From: JBHJGM01 sp964405825
Lineage (GTDB): Bacteria; Verrucomicrobiota; Verrucomicrobiia; Opitutales; JBHJGM01
Length of the DNA stretch: 41,413 nt
Direction of reading: 5' to 3'
NCBI GenBank assembly: GCA_964405825.1
Contig: CAYOPI010000026.1
Span: 1 to 41,413 of the forward strand
Part shown: positions 26,492 to 34,111 of the stretch, piece by piece
Numbering within the stretch: the stretch's first letter is position 1
Layout of the letters: each line of letters begins with the position of its first letter
Notes under the pieces: model-generated
What the model was told of the DNA's origin: nothing
Databases searched by the model: none
Seen by the model: only the letters and a program-made list of their open reading frames with translations
Translations under genes and position numbers: made by a program

Positions 26492-27159
26492 ATCGCCGGG
26501 ACGGTCTCGGGGTAGACCTGGCCGGTGTCGCTGATCTTGAAAATGTAGATGAAACCGGGGCGCAGGCGCTGGTAGACGGCCTGGCCGTAGGTGGCGCGGA
26601 TGCCGTGGTCGTTGAGCTTTTCGGCGTCGTGGGCGAGTTCCCAGATCGCGTCCCAGAAGAGCGTCTGCTCCTGAACCGGGAGCTGATCGAGCAGATCGTC
26701 GTAACGGGTGGGCTCCTGACCGGGCTCCTCGATGGAGAAAGCCTGCGCGGGCGCCTGATACTCGCCGTAAACGCGTCGCCACAGATACAGGCTGCGCGCT
26801 CGCCCGTCCTGCACCATCTCCGGCGAGAAAGCCACCACCAGCGCGTCGAAGTAGACCACGTCGCCTTCGACAACGTACTCGCGCTCCTGAATCTGCCGGG
26901 TCGGGTCGTCGCGATGGGTCTGGACGAACTTCAGCCGAGTCATCAGGCGACCGTCCTCACGGTATTGCTCGAGGACGCGGGCGTAGCCGATGCGCGACTC
27001 CCGCTTGAGATTGGCCAGGGCCGCTTCCAGGCGCTTGTTCTGCCCGAGCAGCTCGTCGACGGTTTGCACGGCCTGATGCGCCGCGGTTCCCCAGATCGCC
27101 ACGGCAATCGCCCCGGCGATCAGCGCCAGGCACGCCACAATCGCTAAAAGTTTTCCCAT
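26488..27159 (-). CDS. Membrane-anchored protein of unknown function
   Basis: 223 residues; a GGAGG lies a few nt before the ATG on the minus strand, the best Shine-Dalgarno sequence in this part of the window. Residues ~4-26 form one membrane segment (IVACLALIAGAIAVAIWG), followed by a short helix VDELLGQNKRLEAALANLKRES that may form a coiled coil. The remaining ~170 residues look like a soluble periplasmic domain with strands (VEGDVVYFDALVVAF) and a conserved-looking end GFIYIFKISDTGQVYP. I recognise no named family and no catalytic motif. It is convergent with trpS and probably transcribed from the gap upstream of 27159. Confidence 0.75.
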   Translation of the reverse strand: MGKLLAIVACLALIAGAIAVAIWGTAAHQAVQTVDELLGQNKRLEAALANLKRESRIGYARVLEQYREDGRLMTRLKFVQTHRDDPTRQIQEREYVVEGDVVYFDALVVAFSPEMVQDGRARSLYLWRRVYGEYQAPAQAFSIEEPGQEPTRYDDLLDQLPVQEQTLFWDAIWELAHDAEKLNDHGIRATYGQAVYQRLRPGFIYIFKISDTGQVYPETVPAI

Positions 27160-27213
27160 ACCCTCCGGTTACTTGGTCTGCTTGTGGGCGGAAATGTTCA
27201 CCAGTTCAAGCCT

Positions 27214-27588
27214 TCAGCCCCAGCGCCGCACGGCCTCGACGGTGTCGAAGGGGTTGGTGTTGAAAGCGATCCGGGCCGCCGGAGCCTCGGTATGCACGAC
27301 ATTGATCACCTTCTCAAAGAGGCGGAAGTGGTCGGGGTCCGTGCGTACGCCCGCGCCGATCACCACAACCTCGGGTGGTTCCTGCGCCAGGGACTCCCGG
27401 ACCTGTTGCTCGGCCTGGAAGGTCGCGTCGACCAGACACCAGCGCGCCCGGTAACCCGCCTCGGTCAGGTCGGCGAGGATCTGTTTGAAGGCCGCCTCCA
27501 GCTTTTCGACGGAGAGGTCGGGCCATTTGGAGTAATTGACGGCCGAGGCCTTCAGGCCAATCAGCAGGATGTACTTTGCGGCAGGCAT
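27214..27588 (-). CDS. Small alpha/beta protein of unknown function
   Basis: The ATG at 27586-27588 gives 124 residues (MPAAKYILLIGLKASAVNYS...); the open frame extends further up but that part looks non-coding. The pattern is strand, helix, strand repeated: KYILLIGL, SVEKLEAAFKQILADLTEAG, RARWCLVD, VRESLAQEPPEVVVIGAGVR, DHFRLFEKVINVVHTEAPAARIAF. This looks like a small Rossmann-like or flavodoxin-like fold, with EVVVIGAGVRTDP perhaps forming a ligand loop. No family was recognised. It lies 54 nt upstream of the membrane protein gene on the same strand, so the two may be co-transcribed. Confidence 0.7.
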   Translation of the reverse strand: MPAAKYILLIGLKASAVNYSKWPDLSVEKLEAAFKQILADLTEAGYRARWCLVDATFQAEQQVRESLAQEPPEVVVIGAGVRTDPDHFRLFEKVINVVHTEAPAARIAFNTNPFDTVEAVRRWG

Positions 27589-27759
27589 GCGGGTGTGTTT
27601 CCGGTTTGAGTGGGAAGCATGGGTGGGGGCGGCGCCTAGGTCGAGACCGGGAAAAATGCAGCGCGATGGATTCCGCCGAAACCCTGAGATTTCGCGAAAC
27701 CTGATAGTATAAGGGTTTTTAACTTGCCGGTAGTCGTTTGATAATGCGAAACTTATCGC

Positions 27760-28386
27760 ATGTCCCCCAATCACCCGTCCCCTTTCATCCCCCTGTCGGG
27801 CCTGCTGGCTCTGATAGCGTTGCCCCTGCCGCTGGCTGCCGACATCTCGGTCGAGCTGGCCAGCAGCTTCACCAATCTGGACCCGCTGATGCCCGCTTCC
27901 TTCGAGGTGGGCCAGCAGGTCGACATCGCCTTCAACTACCACGAGGACAGTCCGGGTGCGCCGTCCGGTGACCTTGACTTTTTCTTCAATGCGGTGACCG
28001 GTTTCTCCTTCGACGTGCCTGAGGTGGGCTTCAGCATGTCCGGCGGGACCGGTGATATCATCCGAGATGCCACGGGACGGCTGACCTTTACGCTGCAGCC
28101 GCTGATTGGAGCTGTACCCACCTTCGAAGGCCAGCAGTTCGAGCTGGTGGAGATGGTGCTGTTTCCGGGAACGATCTCGGTGGCCTCGTCGGGGCTGCCG
28201 GCGTCGCTGACGGACTTCACCATCGAGTCATTTCAGGTGCAGTTCATCGACCCGGTCGGCCCGGGCACGGGCCGCAGCGCAGGGCAGTTGCAGACCGTAC
28301 CAGCCCCGGAGCCGACCACCACCGTCGCTCTGTTCGGGCTGACCGCCCTCGCGCTGGGTCTTTGGCGCCGCCGGCGGCGGGTTTAG
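27760..28386 (+). CDS. PEP-CTERM sorting-domain protein
   Basis: 208 residues with a signal peptide (~1-26, core LSGLLALIALPLPLA). The middle is a beta-rich domain without a name (SFTNLDPLMPASFEVGQQVDIAFNY region, then DLDFFFNAVTGFSFDVPEVGFSM). The C-terminus is a textbook PEP-CTERM tag: VPAPEPTTTVALFGLTALALG followed by LWRRRRRV. In the known system, exosortase (EpsH/XrtA type) processes such proteins for extracellular matrix or polysaccharide-linked export. No exosortase gene is in the window, but the exopolysaccharide module at 11-15.5 kb fits. There is no Shine-Dalgarno sequence; a 5-bp inverted repeat reaches into the start codon. Confidence 0.9.
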   Translation: MSPNHPSPFIPLSGLLALIALPLPLAADISVELASSFTNLDPLMPASFEVGQQVDIAFNYHEDSPGAPSGDLDFFFNAVTGFSFDVPEVGFSMSGGTGDIIRDATGRLTFTLQPLIGAVPTFEGQQFELVEMVLFPGTISVASSGLPASLTDFTIESFQVQFIDPVGPGTGRSAGQLQTVPAPEPTTTVALFGLTALALGLWRRRRRV

Positions 28387-28506
28387 ACTTTTCGCGGGCC
28401 TGCTCGCCTGCAGCGGTCGGCCGGTCGGTGGGCTGGCAATTTTTGTTTTCACCGCCCGGGGAGTCCCGTAAGATCTCGCGGCCTACGAGGGAGGGTCTTT
28501 GCCGTA

Positions 28507-29835
28507 ATGAGTTGGGAACCCATGCACGAGGAACCGATGCGGCTGCCGAAGTGGCCGTTTTATCTGGGCAACGCTTTGCTGGTCATGGCGGCCAGCGCGC
28601 TCGCCTTCACCAGCCAGGCCCCGCTGAGCCCCTGGGTGATGATCGGCATCATCCTGTTCGTCGGACTGGGCTTCATTCTTTCGCCGCTGCCGCACGTGAT
28701 CGAGTTTGCCACGCGGATGCGGGCCAACGAGCTGGCGCACGCGCAGCTGGAGCGCAGCAACGCCCAGCGCGGGGAGGCCTCGTTGCTGTCTCTGCAGGAA
28801 GCTTCCGAGCGGCTCACCCATCAGACCAATCGCGTTGAGCAGTTGCACGGGGCGCTGGAAAAGGCGGTGAAGGACCTGGAGTCACGGCTCTCGGCGCTGG
28901 AGGATTCGGTCAAGGTGCTCGACGCCACGGGCGAGGACATGCGCGCCTGGCTGGCCGACCGCGATATGCCTGCGCCTGCGTCCGACACCGGCCTGCAGCA
29001 GGGCCGCGAAGCCATCGAGTCGGCGAGGGAGGAGTTGCAGGCCGCCGCAGCGACCCTGAAGCGCCTGGAAGGGGTGGAGGCCCTGGTCGAGCGCCTGGAG
29101 GGGCTTCCGGCTCCCGAGAGTCCATCGACATTCCGGGAAGGATCTCCAGAGGCTTTGGAGACCAACGGGGCGACGGGATCGCCGGCTGCGACCGAGCCTG
29201 AGGCGGCGGTGGCAGTTGACGTGGACGCGGCGGTTGAGGCCGAGGTGGCGCCGGAGCCCGAGGCCGTTGTGTCCGCTCCCCAGGAACCCGAGGTTGCGTC
29301 GACTCCGGTGGAGGCTTCAGCGGAGGCCCCCGTCCTCGTCGAACCCGAACCGGCGTCCCAGCCCGCGCCTGAACCCAAGGCGACCGCTGTTCCTGAACCG
29401 GAAGCTGCGCCGGTCGAGGTTCAGGCCGAGGCTGTACCCGCGGAGGCCGAGAGCGAAGGTCCGGAGCAATCCGAACTGCTCGCCTCGCCGGAGCCCGCGC
29501 CCAAGAAGCGTGCCCGCGCCAAACGCAAGCGCGCCAAGAAAAAGGTGGCCAAAGTCGACGACACCGCGCCGGGCCTGGTGGCCAACGTGCTCATCGGCAT
29601 CGGCAACGTGCCCTACATTCGCGGCGAAGGCCCGGGGCTCTCGTCCGACAAGGGTATCCCGATGGAGTTTGTCGAGATCGGCAAATGGCGCTGGACCCCG
29701 CCCGAAGGCACCGTGGAAGAGGACGGCCCGCTGACCTGCCGCATCTTCAAGAATGACGCCATCCCGGCTGACGGCGACCCCATCGAACTGACCCCCGGGG
29801 AGCGCCTGGAGGTGAACCTGCGCTTTCCCAGGTGA
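28507..29835 (+). CDS. Membrane coiled-coil protein with Pro/Glu/Ala linker, basic patch and compact C-terminal domain
   Basis: 442 residues; GGGAGGG lies about 12 nt before the ATG. Two membrane segments (about 16-36 and 41-61) make a hairpin, so both ends should be cytoplasmic. Residues ~70-205 are a long coiled coil (QEASERLTHQTNRVEQLHGA and following heptads). Residues ~205-330 are a low-complexity Pro/Glu/Ala/Val tract. A Lys/Arg patch (KKRARAKRKRAKKK) is at about 333-346. The last ~85 residues form a compact domain starting VLIGIGNVPYIRGEGPGLS and containing MEFVEIGKWRW and CRIFKNDAIPADGDP; I believe I have seen this in other Verrucomicrobiota but cannot name it. It overlaps the next gene by 4 nt, in an operon with a zinc-ribbon protein and an adenylate cyclase. 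Confidence 0.82.
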   Translation: MSWEPMHEEPMRLPKWPFYLGNALLVMAASALAFTSQAPLSPWVMIGIILFVGLGFILSPLPHVIEFATRMRANELAHAQLERSNAQRGEASLLSLQEASERLTHQTNRVEQLHGALEKAVKDLESRLSALEDSVKVLDATGEDMRAWLADRDMPAPASDTGLQQGREAIESAREELQAAAATLKRLEGVEALVERLEGLPAPESPSTFREGSPEALETNGATGSPAATEPEAAVAVDVDAAVEAEVAPEPEAVVSAPQEPEVASTPVEASAEAPVLVEPEPASQPAPEPKATAVPEPEAAPVEVQAEAVPAEAESEGPEQSELLASPEPAPKKRARAKRKRAKKKVAKVDDTAPGLVANVLIGIGNVPYIRGEGPGLSSDKGIPMEFVEIGKWRWTPPEGTVEEDGPLTCRIFKNDAIPADGDPIELTPGERLEVNLRFPR

Positions 29836-30485
29836 CGGCTGCGGTCACATCGCCGCCGCGGTGGGCACCGCGTCTGCCGAAGGAGAAGCTGCGGGCGCTC
29901 TATGCCTCGGAAGCCGGCGGACACCTCGACGAGGCCCTCCTGCAGGACGTGGCCGCGACCCTCTTCCTGCGTTGCCGCGACATCGTCCGCGTCGCACGCG
30001 CCAAGCGTGGTCGCCTCACCTGTCCGGAGTGCGAGATCGAGTTTGACCGGCGACGCGACCCGAAGACAGGCAGCCTGCTCGACTCCAGGCAGACCTGCCC
30101 GCAGTGCGGCTGGAGCCTTCTCTGGCGCGACTTCATCAAGTCGATCCAGCGGCGGCAACTCAACGCCGGGGGGGCGGCGGCGGCCTTCGAAGCTTACCTG
30201 CAGCGTTACCGGGCGGCTCGCCGTCCGGCCGAACTCCTCCTGGCCGTTGACCGGCTGATCCACGAATTTCATTACTCGCTCAAGCAGGACCCGTCCCTGC
30301 CCACGCGACCGGCCGCGGTCAACCTGCTCAACGGCCAGTTGCGCGACATCCTGCCGTTTCTGGACGCGCTTTCGGGCAATCTGCCGCGGGCCGGCGAGCG
30401 CGAAGCGGTGCGCCAGCGGTGGACGGCCGCCCGCCAACGCTACCGCACCGTGGCCTCTGACTACGGCGGACCGGACGCACCCTGA
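29832..30485 (+). CDS. Zinc-ribbon protein of unknown function
   Basis: 217 residues from a GTG that overlaps the upstream stop (GTGA). It has one zinc ribbon: LTCPECEIEFDRR at about residue 63 and QTCPQCGWSLLWRDF at about 87, two CxxC pairs spaced like rubredoxin-type knuckles. The N-terminus is basic (PRWAPRLPKEKLRALY). Behind the ribbon is an all-helical part with many Arg (IKSIQRRQLN, AYLQRYRAARRPAELLLAVDRLIHEFHYSL). The charge pattern would suit nucleic-acid binding or a protein-protein adaptor. No family recognised. It sits between the membrane coiled-coil gene and the cyclase (3 nt to the next start), so the three products are likely to act together. Confidence 0.78.
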   Translation: MTAAVTSPPRWAPRLPKEKLRALYASEAGGHLDEALLQDVAATLFLRCRDIVRVARAKRGRLTCPECEIEFDRRRDPKTGSLLDSRQTCPQCGWSLLWRDFIKSIQRRQLNAGGAAAAFEAYLQRYRAARRPAELLLAVDRLIHEFHYSLKQDPSLPTRPAAVNLLNGQLRDILPFLDALSGNLPRAGEREAVRQRWTAARQRYRTVASDYGGPDAP

Positions 30486-30488
30486 GTC

Positions 30489-32756
30489 ATGCGGCTGTTG
30501 CCCAAATCCGAGGACCTGCGCCCGCTCTTTGAGTTTCTCAGACGCTGGCGCACGCTGGCCGTCCTGGGTTTCTCGATACTGGTGCTGGGGTCGGTCTGGC
30601 TGCTGCGTGAAACCACGCCCTTTCAGACCGGGGAGGGCCGCATGCTGGACTGGCGTTTCTTCCTGCGCGGGCCCGAACCTGCCCGCGACGACATCGTCAT
30701 CGTCGGCGTGATGAACACGAGCCTGGGCTATGCCGATGACCTGGAGGAGAGCACCCTGGAGGAGGCACCCGTTTTGCGCCGGCTGAGCAGTTGGCCGTGG
30801 AACCGCGAGACCTTCGCCGAGCTGACCTACCAGCTCATCGACGACGGCGCGCGCCTCATCGTTTACGATATCGTTTTCAAGCAGGAGGTGCGCGACACCA
30901 GCGAGTACTCGATGGAGCGCTACGCCGAGGAGTTCCTGCGCTACTTCGGGGCGGAGGCCGAGCCGGTCAAAGCTTCCATCGAGCGGTTTATGAACTTCTA
31001 TCAGGGCAAGCTGGGCTGGGGCGACGACCTCTTTGCCGACGTGCTGCTGGAGGAGGGTGAACGCGTTGTGCTCAATTACATCTGGGCGGGCGAGGACAAT
31101 GCGCTGGGCCAGAGCCGGGCTTCGGTCACCCTGCCGCATCCGCGCTTTTCCGACGCGCTCGAGGAGGATCAGCTGGGCTATGCGATGATCGAACTGGACG
31201 CCGACGGGGTGTCCCGCCGTCTGGCCCTGGGGCGCTATCACATGCTGATCGGTCAGCCCGACGCGGTCATCCCCGAGGGGATTGAGCCGGACCGGTTCGC
31301 GCTCTCGCTGGTGGCCGCACGCCGCTCCGGCCTGGAGTTCACCGAGCCGCTGCTGGAGGAGAAGCTCATCATCAACTACGCCGGCCCGCGCGAATCCTTC
31401 CCGGTCATCCCGATCGAGGACGTGCTCGAGAGCGAGCGTTCCAGCGGGCGTGCCTTTTTGACGCGTTCGGAGTTCTTCCGCGACAAGATCGTGATCGTCG
31501 GGCCGGTGGCGGAGATCTTCAAAGACGACAAGACCACGCCCTTTGGGGTGATGTCCGGGCCGGAGGTGCACGCCAACATTCTTGCCTCCATCCTCAACGA
31601 GAGCTTCATCCGCCGGGCACCGCCGGCCTGGCGCAACGCCGCTCTGGCCGCGCTGACCTTGCTGCCGGGCCTGATCTGCTGGGGCGTGGGCCGGGTGCTG
31701 CTCAAGCTGCTGCTCGTGCTGGCGGTCGGGCTGAGTTATATCTCGTTTTCGCAGCTGATTTTTCTGGGCGAAGGCTGGCACCTGCCGATGTTCGCGCCGC
31801 TGATCGGCTTCGGCCTGGTCGGGAGTTTCGCGCTGGCCTACGACTTCGTGCTCGAGCAGTACGAACGCCGGCGCGTGCGGGGCGTGCTGGACCGCTACGT
31901 CACGCAGAACGTGGCCGAGCTGGTCCTGGCCAATCGCGACGCCTTCGCGCGACTGCTGCGCGGTCGCCGGCAAAACGTGGCGGTGATGTTCAGCGACATC
32001 CGCAGCTTTACGGCCATCTCGGAGAAGACCGATCCGGAGCGGCTGGTCGCGCAGCTCAACGAGTATTTCCGCGGGATGGTCGACGCCATCCTGGCCGAGG
32101 GCGGGACGCTGCAGAAGTTTGTCGGCGACGCCATCCTGGCGGTCTGGGGCGACACGCATTCCCATGGCGAAGCCGAGGATTGCCGACGCGGTGTGCGGGC
32201 CGCGCTGGCCATGCGCGATTGCATCGCCCGGCTCAACGCAGAGTGGGCACGCGACCCCGAACGCCAGACCCTGCGCATCGGCGTGGGCATCAACTACGGC
32301 GAGGCGATCGTGGGTAACATCGGCCATCCCATGCGCATGGAGTTCACCGTCCTGGGCGACGCGGTCAACCTGGCCTCACGCCTGGAAGGGGCCACCAAGG
32401 TTTATGGTCAGAGCATCCTGGTGGGGGAGCGCACGCAAGCCCTGACGCGGGATGCCGTCCGCTTCCGTCAGCTCGACCGCATCCGGGTGGTCGGGCGCAC
32501 GCAGGCGATCAACGTCTTCACCCCGCTGCACCTGATCGAGGTCCGCGCGCCGGTCTGGCTCGAGGACTGGGAGACGGGCCTGAAGCACTACTTTGAGCGC
32601 CGCTTCGAGGCTGCCGAGCGCTGCTTCCGGCGAGTCTCGGAGCACTTCGAGGGCGAGGACGAGCCGGCGAATATCTTCATCGGGCGCTGCCGGATGTACC
32701 TGGAGCAGCCCCCCGCCGAAGGCTGGACGGGCGCCACCGTGCTGACCGAAAAGTAG
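30489..32756 (+). CDS. CHASE2-domain class III adenylate/guanylate cyclase
   Basis: 755 residues. One membrane segment (~22-38), a CHASE2 sensor domain (about 45-380) facing the periplasm (MLDWRFFLRG, RLIVYDIVF, DKIVIVGPVAEIFKDDKTTPFGVMSGPEVHAN is split here by family landmarks), two or three membrane segments (~384-451), then the cyclase domain (~490-680). Catalytic residues are visible: metal Asp 503 (FSDIRSFTAIS) and Asp 547 (KFVGDAILAVWG), purine-site Lys 543 and Thr 620 (FTVLGDAVNLASRL), and transition-state Asn 627 and Arg 631. Lys with Thr indicates ATP as substrate (class IIIb). It should make cAMP in response to a periplasmic signal. The last ~75 residues resemble a TPR-like tail. 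The stop is 4 nt from that of the convergent HDOD gene. Confidence 0.93.
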   Translation: MRLLPKSEDLRPLFEFLRRWRTLAVLGFSILVLGSVWLLRETTPFQTGEGRMLDWRFFLRGPEPARDDIVIVGVMNTSLGYADDLEESTLEEAPVLRRLSSWPWNRETFAELTYQLIDDGARLIVYDIVFKQEVRDTSEYSMERYAEEFLRYFGAEAEPVKASIERFMNFYQGKLGWGDDLFADVLLEEGERVVLNYIWAGEDNALGQSRASVTLPHPRFSDALEEDQLGYAMIELDADGVSRRLALGRYHMLIGQPDAVIPEGIEPDRFALSLVAARRSGLEFTEPLLEEKLIINYAGPRESFPVIPIEDVLESERSSGRAFLTRSEFFRDKIVIVGPVAEIFKDDKTTPFGVMSGPEVHANILASILNESFIRRAPPAWRNAALAALTLLPGLICWGVGRVLLKLLLVLAVGLSYISFSQLIFLGEGWHLPMFAPLIGFGLVGSFALAYDFVLEQYERRRVRGVLDRYVTQNVAELVLANRDAFARLLRGRRQNVAVMFSDIRSFTAISEKTDPERLVAQLNEYFRGMVDAILAEGGTLQKFVGDAILAVWGDTHSHGEAEDCRRGVRAALAMRDCIARLNAEWARDPERQTLRIGVGINYGEAIVGNIGHPMRMEFTVLGDAVNLASRLEGATKVYGQSILVGERTQALTRDAVRFRQLDRIRVVGRTQAINVFTPLHLIEVRAPVWLEDWETGLKHYFERRFEAAERCFRRVSEHFEGEDEPANIFIGRCRMYLEQPPAEGWTGATVLTEK

Positions 32757-32760
32757 CCGG

Positions 32761-33939
32761 TTAGACGGTGCAGGCCTGCTCGGCTTCGACGACGAGGTAG
32801 AGCCAGCGATCGAGCGTTTCCTGCAGCACGGGGCTGCCGGCGGGTTCGCCCTTGAGCGGGTCCTCGGTGCCGAGCCGCTGGAGGATCCAGTCGGCGGCGA
32901 ACGTCAGCAGGGTGGTGTCGACCTGGGCTTCGCCCGGGGGCGGCACATGGTGCTTCCAGATGGCTTCGACGATGGCCGGGCTGACGCCCCACATGGCCAG
33001 CATGCACGCGCCGATGGCCGCGTGGTCGGTCTGCATCTGGGAGAACTCCAGCTCGTGCAGATTGGCGTTGGTACTCTGGGCGTGCTTGAGGTAGGCGTCG
33101 TACTTGTCGCCGTAGTTGCTGGCCAACACGAGCTGGCCGACATCGACCAGCAGCGCCGCCGAATAGCATTCGTTGACGATGGAGGCCTTCAGGCCCTCGT
33201 ACTTGGCGATGCGCCGGGCGATCTCCCCGCGCTTCTGCGCCTGTGCCCAGAAAGTTTCCCGATTGAGCGAGCGCACCTTGGCCGCATCCAGCAGCGTGAG
33301 TGCCGGGGCGGCCAGCACAACGGATTGAATCGCGCTGAAGCCCAAGGTGGAGACGGCCTCCAGCGGCGAGGTCACCTTCGTCGAGCGGCCAAAGAAGCTG
33401 GAGTTGGCCAGGCTGAGAATCGTCGCGAACAGGCCGACGTCGCGCTCGATGGCGTCGCTGATCGTATCGACATCCGGGTCGGCGGATTCGAGTTCCTGCA
33501 GCAGCACCGAGTAGCTCTCGGAGAAGGTCGGGAGCGTGCGCAGGCCGCTGACCACGGGGAGCACTTTGGAGTCGGTCAGCAGGGGCAGCAGCTGCACCGC
33601 GCCATCCACGCGCGCCTTGACCGCGTCGCTACAGACAGGCTTGAAGCAGAACTGGTTGGCCGGGCCGCAGAGATCGCGCAGGCGGCTCACGCCAAAGGCG
33701 TTCGAGAAGGCGATGCGGACGGTTCGGGGGAAGAGGATCGCGAGGTCACCCAGAATCTTGGCGGTGCGGTCGACGCAGTCGGTTTCGACCGCGAGCACCC
33801 CGGCGGGCTGGAGTTTGAGGCCGGCGAAGAGGGCGTCCTTATCGTCGTACAGGGCCACCTCGTACGTTGCCTGATTGTTGGCAAACGCTTGAAAGGCGGA
33901 CGTCAGACTCCCGTTCTCGTCGAGTACAGCAAACTTCAT
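32761..33939 (-). CDS. Degenerate receiver-HDOD protein, divergent copy
   Basis: 392 residues. Residues ~1-120 are a receiver-like domain: it keeps the C-terminal shape RLRDLCGPANQFCFKP (the K-P pair of response regulators) but the phospho-acceptor position reads LAVETDC, with no Asp in the expected place. The HDOD domain (~125-340) has LRTLPTFSESYSVLL, LFATILSLANSSFFG, STLGFSAIQSVVLA and TDHAAIGACMLAMWGVSPAIVEAIWKHH. Where the two sister copies have LLHDVGKL this one has LLVDVGQL, losing the HD pair. HDOD proteins are non-catalytic or barely catalytic relatives of HD-GYP phosphodiesterases used in signalling. It is convergent with the cyclase gene. Confidence 0.9.
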   Translation of the reverse strand: MKFAVLDENGSLTSAFQAFANNQATYEVALYDDKDALFAGLKLQPAGVLAVETDCVDRTAKILGDLAILFPRTVRIAFSNAFGVSRLRDLCGPANQFCFKPVCSDAVKARVDGAVQLLPLLTDSKVLPVVSGLRTLPTFSESYSVLLQELESADPDVDTISDAIERDVGLFATILSLANSSFFGRSTKVTSPLEAVSTLGFSAIQSVVLAAPALTLLDAAKVRSLNRETFWAQAQKRGEIARRIAKYEGLKASIVNECYSAALLVDVGQLVLASNYGDKYDAYLKHAQSTNANLHELEFSQMQTDHAAIGACMLAMWGVSPAIVEAIWKHHVPPPGEAQVDTTLLTFAADWILQRLGTEDPLKGEPAGSPVLQETLDRWLYLVVEAEQACTV

Positions 33940-34074
33940 GGCGCAGGGCGTAGTGTCACCCCGTCCGTGGGGCGTATCAGAGGATAATCGTAGCCGAAAC
34001 GCCGGTGTTTACCCCCGCCTTCGTACAGCGGTGGAGCCCCCGGATTTTTTACAGCTTTCTGACGCCATGACGCA

Positions 34075-34105
34075 CCCGTATGGGCAAAGTGCCCGACCTC
34101 ACGGG
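34075..34105. other. Nested inverted repeat behind the fucosidase gene
   Basis: CCCGT (34075-34079) pairs with ACGGG (34101-34105), and inside it GGGCA (34082-34086) pairs with TGCCC (34090-34094) around a 3-nt loop: a two-tier stem with a 2+6 nt internal loop. It lies 7 nt beyond the fucosidase stop (minus strand) and upstream of the HDOD gene at 33939. No T run follows on either strand, so it is not a standard terminator; it could slow transcription or protect a 3' end. Confidence 0.4.
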
Positions 34106-34111
34106 CCCTTG

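Noticed and set aside
29160..29510. Pro/Glu/Ala-rich tract as a sign of frameshift or false gene
   Set aside because: The frame stays open with normal third-position GC bias and leads into a well-structured C-terminal domain.
29613..32327. 904-codon minus-strand open frame
   Set aside because: It is antisense to the zinc-ribbon and cyclase genes, which have clear motifs; its composition (Gln/Arg/His/Gly-rich) is typical of a shadow.
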